Source of the DNA: Crocodylus rhombifer
Taxonomy: Eukaryota > Chordata > Crocodylia > Crocodylidae
Assembly (NCBI GenBank): GCA_038503035.1
Contig: JAVSML010024012.1
Location: 404,595-468,594, forward strand
Reading direction: 5' to 3'
DNA length: 64,000 nt
The notes beneath the pieces are model-generated. The model saw nothing but the letters and a program-made list of their open reading frames with translations. It had not been told where the DNA came from and ran no database searches. A program made the position numbers and the translations under genes. The first letter of the stretch is position 1. The number at the start of each line of letters is the position of its first letter. Positions 1-11,323 of the stretch are shown here, piece by piece.

Positions 1-206
1 AGACCAGTACAAATGTTTTTCCCTCATTTTCCAGACAAAGAGGAATAAAAATCACAATGTAGAGCCAGAGCAATAGTATTATATAGACTTGCTAAATGGA
101 TAGAGTATATAGCTGCTTCATTGTATTGACAAGTGGGTGCTATGTCTTTAACCAAGTCTTTTACCATTTAAATTTTTTTTTGTTTGCTTATCTTTTCAAC
201 CTCCAG
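1..206 (+). other. NIPBL: NIPBL intron 3, 3' end
   Basis: This is the last part of the intron before exon 4. It is AT-rich, with a T-rich tract at about 172-185 and a pyrimidine-rich stretch ending in the CAG acceptor at 204-206. No other feature is seen. Confidence 0.85.
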
Positions 207-337
207 AGAACTAAAAGATAACCTTGGCAGCGATGATCCAGAGGGAGATATACCAGTCTTGCTGCAGGCTGTCCTGGCAAGGAATCCTAATGTTTTCAGG
301 GAGAAAAGCATGCAAAACAGATACGGGGTACAAAGTG
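207..337 (+). CDS. NIPBL: NIPBL exon 4
   Basis: The exon reads ELKDNLGSDDPEGDIPVLLQ and continues to a Val-Gln-Ser end. It starts with the third base of an Ile codon after CAG at 204-206 and ends with the first base of a Gly codon before GTGAGG at 338. It holds 43 complete codons. It belongs to the conserved N-terminal region of NIPBL that contacts MAU2 (known of the family). Compared with the human protein as I remember it, there is one extra Gly codon (GGG) before VQSG, giving 131 rather than 128 bases. The frame of 184-417 runs into both flanking introns, and only the part between the splice sites is coding. Confidence 0.95.
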
Positions 338-1294
338 GTGAGGATATTTTTCTGCTAATTGCATGTTTTCATACATATTTTCAAAACATCAAATTTAAAG
401 TACTAATTTTTTTTTAAAATGTTACAACTACTGACCTTCATGTTTTACTGTGCTAGGTAGTGTATTGTAGGTCTCTTGACCCTTTGGAAATAAACAGGAA
501 TCCTGGAAGACTACTGAGCATTTTGTAGAAATAAAACTAAACTCCCCCGAATTTGTTTGAGGGGAGGAGGAGTGCCTTTTTTTTCTTCTTTAATTGTTTT
601 ATTTTAATCTATCCATGGTCTTATTCTTAGAGTTGGTCCTAACCCAGAGTTGGTCCTGCAGACTATAAACTGCAATTTTATCAGTAAATGTAACATAAAC
701 TGCAGCTGCAACCAGACCAAATTGTATTATTGAAGTTTTGGCTTTCCAGTGACACAAAAAGTCAGGGATTACAGGGTTAACTGAGAATCTACCAAAAAGG
801 TACTCTGCCTGTAAATTAACTTCTCAGCATCATCTTTACTGTAGAGCCCTATAGATATATTTGTTTTCAATCTGGGTGTTATTTTGAGAAGCAGCAAGAC
901 TGTTGATTGACAAGGGAGATGGAAAAGAAGAACCAGTGTGGGAATTGTATATCAGAGAGACATTGACCACTGGTTCCATATTTGTTAATAGACTATCTTG
1001 TTTTTCCCTTCCCTGATAGATACCTTCCACATAGCTACAAAGTTACTAGGAGAGCCTTCTGGACTGTGGTGTTTTCCCAGTCCTACATGAAACAGCTTGA
1101 ATAGAAAATAATGAGAGTTGTTGAATGGTTTAATCTTTATTTATATGTAATATGCAAAAATACCATTTTAAAAAGGCATTAATGCTAGGCCGAGAGATTT
1201 GTTAGCTCCAGTAACCAGGGATAGAAGAGATGAGTAACCAATAAATGAATAGGTAGTGAACCACAGAAAGTGTTGTTTCTCCAGTCACATAGGG

Positions 1295-1739
1295 CAGGGA
1301 TTGTTAACCGGGGTATGTGTACCCTTGGGGGTACTTGGACCGGTCCTAGGGTGTATGGGTTGGCAGGTGGGGATGGAATGCCATCACCTCCCAGGAGCAG
1401 GGACGGGGCAGGACGAGGGCAGCGGCAATCCTTTGCAGCGTGGGGAAGCTTGCACACAGTGGTCAGCGCCACCACACATCAGCCCGATGAGCTTCCCCCT
1501 GCAGAGGGATGATGCTGCTCCCACCCCAGCCCAATGAGCTTCCCCACCCTGCCACAGCTCAGCTTCTGGGAGGCAGCAGTCTGCGCCATCCCTGTGTGCT
1601 GTCCCTGCCTCTCTGCTCTGTATGTGGCCACATGCCGCCGCCCCCCCCCCTCGGCATTTGGCCATGCTCTAATTCCCCCCGCCAACTCGGCATCCAGCCG
1701 CAAGGTGGTACTTTGACTAAAAAAGATTGAAAACCCCTG
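1295..1739. mobile_element. Non-autonomous hAT-like element with exact 8-bp target duplication
   Basis: The ends form a terminal inverted repeat: CAGGGATTGTTAACC on the left, and CAGGGGTTTTCAATC when the right end is read on the other strand. Identical 8-base direct copies of ACATAGGG flank it at 1287-1294 and 1740-1747. An 8-base duplication with CAGGG-type ends is typical of hAT transposons (known). The 445-base interior is GC-rich with C-runs and has no transposase, so it needed a hAT transposase in trans. Several overlapping open frames on both strands are products of this GC-rich composition and not genes. Confidence 0.87.
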
Positions 1740-2224
1740 ACATAGGGAGATGAGCTGTGAGCACTCAAAATGTGTAAATCTTGCTGAGAACAGAATACAG
1801 CATTTTCCTCTAAAGCATAAACATTTCTTTAAATTCTGAAAGTGTATTTATTTTACCTAGGGCAATAGTATTCAACTTACATTTCACAGCATTTGAACTG
1901 GAAGCTGTGTGTGTTGTCACCTTATTCAGTTATTGGTTAGCAAAATGAGGTATACTGCCAGAATAGCTTGGGTTTTTCTTCTGAATGAGACTGGAATTAT
2001 TTTCATAATGCCAGTGTGGGGGTTGTAGTCCTGATGCTTATGGAGAGTGAAAAACGTCCTGCTGCAATGAGTTGAGAAACTGATTTTGAATTTAAGTTCA
2101 TTTGTCTCTGCATACAAAGCTTGCAAAGGAGGAAGCAGAATTAATGAAAATTTTTTTTCAGATTTTTTCCCTTGCGTGTCTAACCTTTTCTTGTACATAT
2201 TTTATGAGACTGATTAGATAAAAT

Positions 2225-3115
2225 TAGGAGTGAATCGATTAAGATTTTTTGAGCTGATACCGGTGGGTGATTATTAACCAGCCATGTCAGCCGATACTGA
2301 TCCGATTGCCAATATGCAGCCCAGTAGCTTGGAGACCAGTATCTAGCTGGTAAGTCTGTTGGGAAAGGGTAGGGGGGTAGATCGAGGCCTCCACAGTGAG
2401 GGGGAGGGAGTGGAGCTGGAGCAGGGGCAGGCACTGCCCAGCCGACGCAGGGTGGAGCATGGGATGGAGCCACATCTTGTCCAGAAGGGGCTCAGAGCAG
2501 CTCCTGCTGCTGTGCACACCCCTGGGAGAGGCATGGGGGTGCACATGCCCCCAAGATTTGTCAATGGGGTCGCCCACTGCAGCGTCTTCCTGGTGGGGAG
2601 GGGCTGGCCCGGGTCTGTGCTTGGGTCTGGTGGGAGCAGTGATGTTGTGAGGGGGGATATGGGGTGAGCTATGGAGAACTTTGGGGTAGCTGAAGCCCCC
2701 ATGTAGCTCACCCTCCCAGTACCACCTGCCCTGCCCCACCTACCCTGAGCACAGCACGGGCCCAGCCCCCCCTGCTAGGAATAGCAGCCTGCCCTCACCC
2801 TGTACACAGGTCTGGGGGACATGTGCCCCCCATGCCTCCCCTAGGGGTATGTGCAACAGCAGGAGCCACCCCTCCCCTCTGTCCCCCCACGCCACCCCAG
2901 CTGGGCCATCTGCCCCACCCCAGCTGGGCTGCCTGCCCCATTCCCTCTCACTGCGGGGGTCTTGATGCTCCCCACAGACTTAATGGCTGGACACTGCTCT
3001 CCAAGCTTCTGGGCAGCACTCTTGGCCATGTGCGTGCTGTGGCTGTTCACATTCATGTGGCATTTACCGGTGACATTATTGGCCAAATCAGCCAAAAGAG
3101 GCCAATTGCCTCACT
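2225..3115. mobile_element. GC-cored repeat with inverted ends, probably a non-autonomous DNA element
   Basis: The left edge (about 2245-2320) carries TACCGGTGGGTGATTATTAA. Near the right edge (about 3065-3090), TACCGGTGACATTATTGGC is followed on the plus strand by GGCCAAATCAGCC, and the first block is mirrored there in inverted, diverged form. The interior, about 2340-3000, is a GC-rich filler with no coding pattern. A possible left terminus is TAGGAGTG at 2225, but I could not find a matching target duplication on the right, so both limits are approximate. The layout matches the other GC-cored elements in this window. Confidence 0.55.
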
Positions 3116-5485
3116 TTTAAGAGGGTAAACCTGACATAAAACAGAAAACAAAATCCTCTTGGATAAAGATGGAGTTGGGAAAAGGTAACTTGTATATATG
3201 AGAGAAGACTATTTAAATGTTCCCAGTTTTATAACTAATCCAGGGAATTCAGTAAAGCGGAATGACAAGTACAGTGGGAGGGTGAGAAATTTACAAACTT
3301 GACTGTTCTGTTGCTGTTTTTATGTGAAATAAAGTTTAATATGTGACTTCTGTCTATAGCAGATAAATTCAAAAGAGCTACTGCTAGTAAATAGTATTTG
3401 CCAGGTAACTGTGCTAAATAGTCTCTAAACATAACTGAAAGAAAGACGTAGTAACAACATTTGATGTCACTCATGCAAGATGTAATGCTAACAATTAGTT
3501 CATATCAATATACTTTGCAGATATGTGACACTTTGGGTATAAAACCTAGTATATGTTAATAATGTAATGTTTAAATCTTGTGTGAACAATAACTAACAGG
3601 CAAAATTGCAGTATTGTTAATAACTTGTTATAGGTCTTTTGAAAAGAAAAGAATGACCATCAAAGGAAGGAATTTGTTTAAAGAGGTCTTAAACATTGTC
3701 TTTGATTAATATTTGCATAGTCCTTTAAAGAGACACATTTTAAGTATTTTATCTCCATTGTATCACAAGGTTAATAAGAATGAACACCATATGCTGTTAG
3801 ATATGGCTTTTAGCTGTCAAGAATTGTAGAATTATGAATAGTATTTTGGTTGTCTTATAATAGAGCATATGGAAGCAATATGACTTTTTGTGGACTCCTA
3901 ACAAGGAATAAAAGCCAAAGTTAATGTGTTCTTGCCTGTTTGTTTGCTAGTGGGATAACATTATTTATTGAGCAAAGCTTTTTTCAAATGTTCATTCCAA
4001 CATGTGTAAAAGCTTTTCAAATATCTTATCTAGTAATCCTAAAGAAGATGATCTTGTATTTTCTTTATATAAACTAATCAAGTTTAAAATGTTTAGTTTA
4101 ATCCATGAAACTATTATCCAGCTAATTTACAATGCACACCTTTGTTGCAATTGTTGCAAGTTAATGAAAGAGGAAAGTCTTTTATCATGTGATAGTTGGG
4201 TTGCTATTGCCACTTTAAACAGATTACAAAATGTTAGGTTTTTGGAAGTTTATTTTTAATTAGCAAGTCCCATCTAACTCTCTGAAGCCAAGGGAGTTTA
4301 CTACTGAGGATGGGTCAGGACCAACTGGGTTTTCTCCTTTTGAATGTAGAAAGGTTTCTCAAGCTACAGGGTTGGGAGGTAGGAGGCATATGGATGTCTC
4401 TGGTTCCTTGGGAGGTGGGGGAGGTATTTTTGTCATCTTAGAAAGACTGTTAGTTTGAAGTTGTGGCTCTCTCCTCCTTGCCTTTCAGATTTCTCTCTTC
4501 TGCTGCCTTCTTTCTTCCCTGCAGACACACCTAGCACTACCTAAAGGTGGAGCTGAAGGTCCAGCTGCTTCTTGGTGCCATTTGTCCACTTCCTATTGAG
4601 CCAAGAGTGCAATGAAGGCTGGCCAGATAACACACCACCAGTATTTGACATACCCTCTCATAACTGGCTCTTTTAATGAGAGCTGGGTGTCTACTGCTGC
4701 TTTATGCTTTTTAAGATCTCCTCCAGAAATTCTAGTAACCAGAGGTTTTGTTGTGTTTTTTTTAACTGTAATTAGTAAGGCCTGTGGGTGGAAGAATAGG
4801 CAGTTGGAGAGTTGTATTGAAAATAAGACATATTTTGGTACAGTTTGTGAGGACAGCAAGGTACCTCAAAAAACTGTATCTTTACTGGGAAACTAGGATA
4901 AGTGTGCATATCTTGTGTATTAAATTCTAATGGATGCTGTGATCAGAACCAGCAGAATTCTTCAGCTTTTTCCACAAACAGTCAGTATCTTTTTAAGAAT
5001 GAGAGTCCAACACTGAAATTAGAATAGGAGGATGTCTTGTAACTTGATTGTAGTAAGAAATGCAAATCTGAAATTTAGCATGTAGACATGCTTGCTCTCT
5101 TCAAATAAAGGAGTCTGCATTTCCTGACACTCGGTGTTAAATAGTAGGAATATTCAGTTGACATTTTTGTAATCGGTTTGCTAGAATTGTAGGGATTGCT
5201 AACTTTTTTTTTTATGACACCCTGTTAATAATTAGGTTCCTGATTGCAACTGTCTCTACATTGTACAGTGTTCAGATGTAGATTATAATCTGCCACATCA
5301 GTATCATTCTTTATCCAACCCCAAATGAATTTGTTTGAGTAATGCTGTTATTTTTGGATTATATACTAGATGACTATTTTTTTAAATTTAAATGTATTGT
5401 GCGACCAGACTGAAGCACATTATTACATAGTCTGTTTGTAGCCAAACTGCTGTGCCACATGTGAAAATTATCAGATCATCATAAA

Positions 5486-5800
5486 ACTTCTAGATGGATG
5501 TATGTGGCTACCCTTGGCTGCTTACAGTTGTGGGGGGGGAAAAACACTTTACTTTCAGCTTGGTGCACCCCTGCACTGAGCACAGCACATGCCCAAAAGA
5601 GGCATTGCATTTGTTTGACCTGGTTCACACAACATCTGTATAGATCAGGTGCTTCAGAAGGACTTTTGGAACTTTTATAGCTGATTGAGTCAGCTTTAGA
5701 AAAAACCTCCAAAAAACCTTGCTGAAGCGCCCAATTTATACACATGCTGGGTAGCTGGGGTGAACTAATGCAATGTCTCTTCTGATAAAGAGCTGTTCTT
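5486..5800. repeat. Dispersed repeat, copy 1, with internal inverted arms
   Basis: This segment resembles 34860-35135 along most of its length. Shared blocks include CTGAGC-CAGCACATGC followed by AGAGGCA, a TCTGTA-AGA-AGGTG-TTCAG block and a GCTGAAGC-CC-ATTTATACA-ATGCTG block. Within it, the stretch around 5650-5735 can fold: GCTTCAGAAGGACTTTT pairs with AAAACC-TTGCTGAAGC around a loop with GCTGA-TCAGC. No open frame of interest is present. A MITE-type origin is likely but the termini are not resolved. Confidence 0.6.
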
Positions 5801-6713
5801 GGGGGCGATGAGGGGGGAGGGGGTTGTCACGTCTGGCAGTGCCCCTTGAGCCTGGTTCTGTAGCACAGACCAGCTGGATTTCTAAGGACTTGTTAGGTTT
5901 TCATCATTTTAAAGAATTAGTTGCATATTCGTAATCAGTGATTTTTTTTTTTCTTTCTTGCTTTCTGTTACTACATTCTGACTGGTTCTTTTGAGCTGAT
6001 CTAGCTGGAGAGATGAACTAAAAAACTATTGCATAATGAAGTAATGTGGTGCTAGTTATAAAGAAGTAGCAAAGGACTCAGAGTAAGGATTTTGGCATTT
6101 TGCCATTACTTTCCACAGAAGCTTCCACCATTTCTTTTATTTGGCTGAGATCCGTGGTGGTGTTTCTTCACTTTAATGAAAGTTCACTCAAATATCTTTT
6201 TCTGTTGCAATGCCTTATGCAGTGCTTGCGTGGAATAAATATATTGTGCCTGAGAGTAAATATCAGCTAATTATAAATGCATTTTACTCAGAATTAAGAT
6301 ATACAAAAACCTATGTAACTGGGAGGAAAAGCTGCTGTGAATGTCCATTTTCAATAAACGTCTACATTAAACTGAAAAAAATGTTGATCAGCTGTCTTAG
6401 CTTCAGTCTTATATGAATAAATTAACATGTTACTGCGATGTAGTTTAACCTACACAACATGGTCTGTCTTCTATCCAGGTTATTACACAATATGTTAATT
6501 TTGACATTTTTCAGAACATTAATCATTTCCTTTATACTAATGCAGTATCTGTCCCAGGATGAGAGGTTAAAATAGGACTGACAGCACACATAAGTAAATT
6601 GAGTTTGTGATACTTAATTTGAACTACCATCATGATATTTTATAGCCATACGTTACTGTTATGAACTCTTAACCTCTGTTCCGTTGTAATACAATCTTGT
6701 GTCTTGAAGTGTG

Positions 6714-6753
6714 CCTGTGTGTGTGCATGTGCACGTGTGTGCACGTGCGTGTG
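6714..6753. repeat. GT-rich simple repeat
   Basis: An alternating purine-pyrimidine tract of TGTG, TGCACG and CGTG units. It could adopt Z-DNA but nothing suggests a function. Confidence 0.7.
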
Positions 6754-9096
6754 CTTTAAGTTGTGCATGAACACTAAATAAGAAACCCAAAGAATCCTAA
6801 TGCTATATCTAATATTTGAATAGATCAGTATCACCCTAAATATTTTTTATTTGATTTTAATTTTAAGGGCAGATCACAGCTGCACAAAGTAGCAGAATGT
6901 ATGGGCCAGTTACACATATCTTTACAGGTGCTTGCACCACCAGAATTGCACATAATAACTGAAGCTAGTTCTTAATTTGCAGTTAAAGTGCTACTTCAGA
7001 AATCTAGAAATGATCCTGCGCTATGTGAAGGGATGGACAAACTGCAGCTGTGATATCCAATATTCATTGCAAAATTTGTTAGCATAGTTATTTCAGCCAG
7101 ATTGAAAAGATTGCACCCTTAGCCAAAATCATTATACTGACAAGACTTCTGGTTTGGATGCATCTCTGGTAACAGAAGAGGACTTCTGCTGACTTAGCTT
7201 CTGTTCTTCAGGGCGGTTGTGTAAGAAACTGGCTACCCATCTGGTGCCACATGCTGCGTCTCCACTAGGGGCTTTGCTGACATAGCTCTTTCAGCACAGT
7301 AATAGTACTGGAGACAAGCCCTGAGTCTCAATGTCTCTGGGCTTAAAAGGGTTCTGAGCACTCCATCCTCTACTTCCCCAGTGGTACTCTTTAATGTTGG
7401 AGCAGAGGCTTCAAAGTGATGGGGAGCCTAATCACTGATGCCTATGCTATTATGAAACCGTGGAACCTATAAAGAAGAGTAAGGACCACAGACCCTGCAG
7501 TGAGAATTCTTGACCCATAATCAAAATGCTTATGCTATTTTATCATGATAACCAGTAGAATTACTGCAGACAAGAAGTATGTTATTATGTATATTGCCAT
7601 ACCACTTAATAGTCTTAGGCAAGACAGAACCCTTTTGTACTAGATGCTATGGATGCAGGGAACACAAACTGTTCCTGCCATGAAAAAGGATATTGATTGA
7701 TTACCATTACATCTAGTAATGGAATGGGTAACACTTTTAAGACTTACCTGAGTTTTTGGCTGTCCATAACCTGTATAACCAAAACCATCAAATATAGCCG
7801 CTGCATCAGATTTCCATTTTAGAAAGTTTCTTGAATCTCTGGGTTCTGTTGTTAAAGTAATTGGCATCAAAAGCTGTCTCAGTCTTTACTTTTTAAGTCT
7901 TGCAATAATTAATTTACCTGCAAATTCTCAGGAGAAAAAAAACATTACTCAAAGTTCTGTACTTTTTTAGGGAAGATAAAATACATATTTTTCATATATA
8001 TTAAAAACTGAATTTCTGTTTTAAGTGGAACTCAACTTTAATGGTGTCTGCAGTTTTTATGTGGAGCTATGTTGTCAGTTTTTCATATACTTACATATTT
8101 CATATACTTAACTTAGTTTCAGTGCAAATTCTGAACCTACATATGAAGTGGTTATTCATGCATTGGATTCAGGAAAGGCCCTTCATGCATTGGTCATCAT
8201 CTTGATGTGAACATGCATAGCATGGTCACTCATGGGGTTTTTGTAATGAAAATTAATCAGACATATTATGGCTAGGGACAAGGAACTACAGCCCTATGTT
8301 TTGTTACGCCCAAGTGGAGATACAGAATTTGTATCTTCTGCTATTACCTGTATAGGACAAACATGTAAAGTCCAATTACACATGCTTTGTACAAGTCAAG
8401 GATTTTTCACTTGATATCTATCTTGCATTGTTTGATATAGTGAAAAGTCTTCTCCTTTGAAATGGTATAAAAGTGTTAAATTTCTTCAGGGTAGTCAGAC
8501 TTTTACTCTTATGTACTATTGGCTAATTCATCTATGTTAATCCTTTTGGAATGCAGCACTTTACAATTACCAGGTTAGTAAGAAGTGCTACATTCCAGAA
8601 AGATTACTCCCTCTTTCCTCTGCTTAGGAGGAGTGGTGGGGTGTAGAGAGGGGTAAGGGACCTGGTGATGGTGGTGAGAGCTTTATTTGGACAAGAGAAG
8701 TTTTTATATTATATTGTAGTGACCACCAGTGATGGTACTGGGATAGAAGAATGTTACAATTTTTATTATTAAACTGGCTTAGTTAAAGAAGCAGATGCAT
8801 ACAGCCATACCATTTGGAATATAGCTACTATTTTTTATAATGTAGATGAGAAGAGAGGACTGCTGCAGAACTCTCCCTAAGAGGAAATGAATTGGTTTGC
8901 AAGTGCGTCAGCTGCTTGTTGTGTTTGTGACTTTTACACAAAGCGCATCTTGTAAAATTCATCAATGTCATTCTTGACGCTAGCAAGACTCTCAAGTCTC
9001 TCTCCTCTATGCTCTCTTCACTCCTCTTTCATGAAGAAACTTATGGTTGTGTACTTATTTACCACATTATTTGAGAGTCAACAACTGTCTAGTAGA

Positions 9097-11323
9097 TCAT
9101 AGAATCATAGAAGTAGGGTCGGAAGGGACCTTGTAGATCTTCAAGTCCGACCCCCCCGCCTGGGCGGGAGAAAAGACTGGACTCAAGTGAGTCCAGCCAG
9201 GTAGTCATCAAGCCTCTTCTTAAAGATCCCCAGGGTGGGAGCCAGCACCACTTCCCTAGGAAGTTGGTTCCAGCTCCTAGCCGCCCTAACTGTGAAGTAG
9301 TTCTTGCAGATGTCTAATCTAAATCTACTCTCTAATAACTTGTGTCCATTGTTCCTTGTCATGCCAGGAGGTGCTAGGGGAAACAGTGTCTCCCCTAAAC
9401 ACTTCTGGTCCCCCCCTAGTGAGTTTATAGATGGTCACCAGGTCCCCCCTCAGCCTTCTCTTGTGAAGGCTGAACAGGTTTAGGTCCCACAGTCTTTCAT
9501 TGTAGGGTCTGCCCTATAGTCCTCAGATCATGCGGGTGGCCCTCCTCTGGACCCTTTCAATGTTGTCCACATCCCTCCTGAAATGGGGCGCAGAACTGGA
9601 TGCAATACTCCAGCTGTGGCCTGACCAGCGTTGCATAGAGGGGGAGGATCACCTCCCTGGCTCTACTTGAGATGCACCTGTGGATGCACGACAAGGTCCG
9701 GTTAGCCCTGCCAACCACGACCTCGCATTGTTGGCCCATGTTCATCTTGGAGTCAGTAATGACTCCAAGATCCCTTTCTGCCTCCGTGCTCTCTAGAAGG
9801 GAGTTTCCCATTCTATAAGTGTGCTGCTGGTTTCTACTGCCTAAGTGCTGCAGCACCTTGCACTTGTCAGTATTGAAACGCATCCTGTTTATGTCAGGCC
9901 ACTCCTGTAACCTATCCAGGTCTTGTTGCAGTATTTCCCTCCCTGCTAGCATGCTCAACTCTCCCCAAATTTTGGTATCATCAGCGAATTTAAACAGGGT
10001 GCAGTTCACCCCGTCGTCCAAATCGCTGATGAAGAAATTGAACAGTGCAGGCCCCAGGACTGAGCCCTGGGGGACTCCGCTGCCCACTTCCCCCAGGTCA
10101 AATATGACCCGTCCACCACCCTCTGAGTCCGACCCTTCAGTCAGTCTGCAATCCATCTGACTGTGTAGGCATCAATGCCACAGTCGCCTAGTTTTTTAAT
10201 GAGGATGGGGTGGGAGATGGTGTCAAAGGCCTTGCTGAACTCTAGAAAGACTACGTCCATGACAACACCTGCATCCATTGCCTTTTTGACCTGATCATAA
10301 AAGGCAATCAGGTTGGTCTGACATGACCTGCCCCTAATGAAACCATGCTGGTTGCCCTTGAGCATCATCCCTGAAGCCGGCCCATCAGAGATGTGCTCCT
10401 TGAGGATCTTCTCAAAGAGTTTCCCAAGGATAGAGGTAAGACTGATGGGCCTATAGTTGCCCGGGTCCTGTCTCTTCCCTTTTTTGAAGATGGAGACCAC
10501 ATTAGCTATCTTCCAGTCACCTGGCACCTGGCCCAAGCACCACGAGCACTCATAAATCCATGCCAAGGGCCCTGCAATAACCCCAGCTAGCTCCCTCAAC
10601 ACCCTGGGGTGGAGAGCATCTGGACCCGCTGACTTGAACACCTCCAGCCCCCCCAGAAGTTCTCTAACCTGGTCCTCCCCAGCCTGAGGTCTGGAGACAT
10701 TCCCCTCGGGTCCATCTGGCATCACAGCAGGGAAGTCCTGGTCCCTGCACAAGAAAACGGACACGAAGAATTGGTTAAAGAGTTCCGCTTTCTCCTCTGG
10801 CACAACCACCAGATTGCCCAGCGTACTTTGCAGGGGTCCCACATTACCTGGTGCCTTCTTCATCCTCCCTAAGTATTTTAAAAAGGACTTCTTGTTATCC
10901 TTGATCTTGGACACTATTCCTAGCTCTGTCTGCCTTAGCTTTCCTGACAGCCCCCCTACAGGCCTGAGCAGAGGAGGTATACTCCTCTTTGGAGATAGTA
11001 CCCCCCTTCCACCGCGTGTACGCTGCCTTTTTGGCAAGCAGGCATTCCTGGACGTCCTTGGTGAGCCAGGGGGGCTTTCGGGCACTCTTGCCCCCCTTGC
11101 ATCTTGTTGGGATGGACTCCCCTTGGGCCCTGAGTATCGTTTCCTTAAGGAACGACCACTCGTCCTGGACACTGAGTTCCCCTGCCCTCACGGACCCCAG
11201 TGCCTCCCCCACTAGTCTCCTCAGCTTGTTGAAGTTGGCCCTTCTAAAGTCTAGGGCTACTGTCTTGCTGCAGGCCCTTGACACCCTGCGCTGGATGGTG
11301 AATTCCAGCAAACGATGATCACT
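9097..11323 (-). mobile_element. CR1 LINE, 5'-truncated, reverse-transcriptase part of ORF2 degraded
   Basis: The 3' end is at the left, with the CR1-type octamer tail (ATTCTATG-like, read on the minus strand) at 9097-9112. The coding part is on the minus strand, in three frames. The endonuclease-RT linker is at about 10895-11311. RT core is at 10141-11172, with NYRPISLTSILGKLFEKIL, QHGF-RGRSCQTNL and an FSKAFD motif A. The RT end is at 9557-10156, with GVPQGSVLGP, the FADD catalytic pair and a CR1 thumb region (LGVITDSKMNM). The endonuclease domain and 5' UTR are missing: similarity stops at about 11323. Frame changes between the pieces show the copy is dead. It lies antisense in NIPBL intron 4. 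Confidence 0.95.
9557..11311 (-). pseudogene. Broken CR1 ORF2 (reverse transcriptase)
   Basis: Within the CR1 copy, the ORF2 remnant is spread over three minus-strand frames (10895-11311, 10141-11172, 9557-10156), which overlap by 278 and 16 bases. This implies at least two frameshifts. The RT fingers/palm motifs, including FADD, remain readable. No start codon of the original ORF2 and no AP-endonuclease domain is present, so no active protein is expected. Confidence 0.88.

Noticed and set aside
1185..1768. Many small open frames on both strands
   Set aside because: They lie in the GC-rich core of a hAT-like element bounded by an exact target duplication.
2180..3128. Open frames of up to 150 codons in the GC-rich repeat
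   Set aside because: Overlapping in several frames, Pro/His/Gly-rich by composition, and without similarity to a known family.
10814..11318. Plus-strand open frames opposite the CR1 copy
   Set aside because: The minus strand carries the reverse-transcriptase motifs; the plus-strand frames are shadows.
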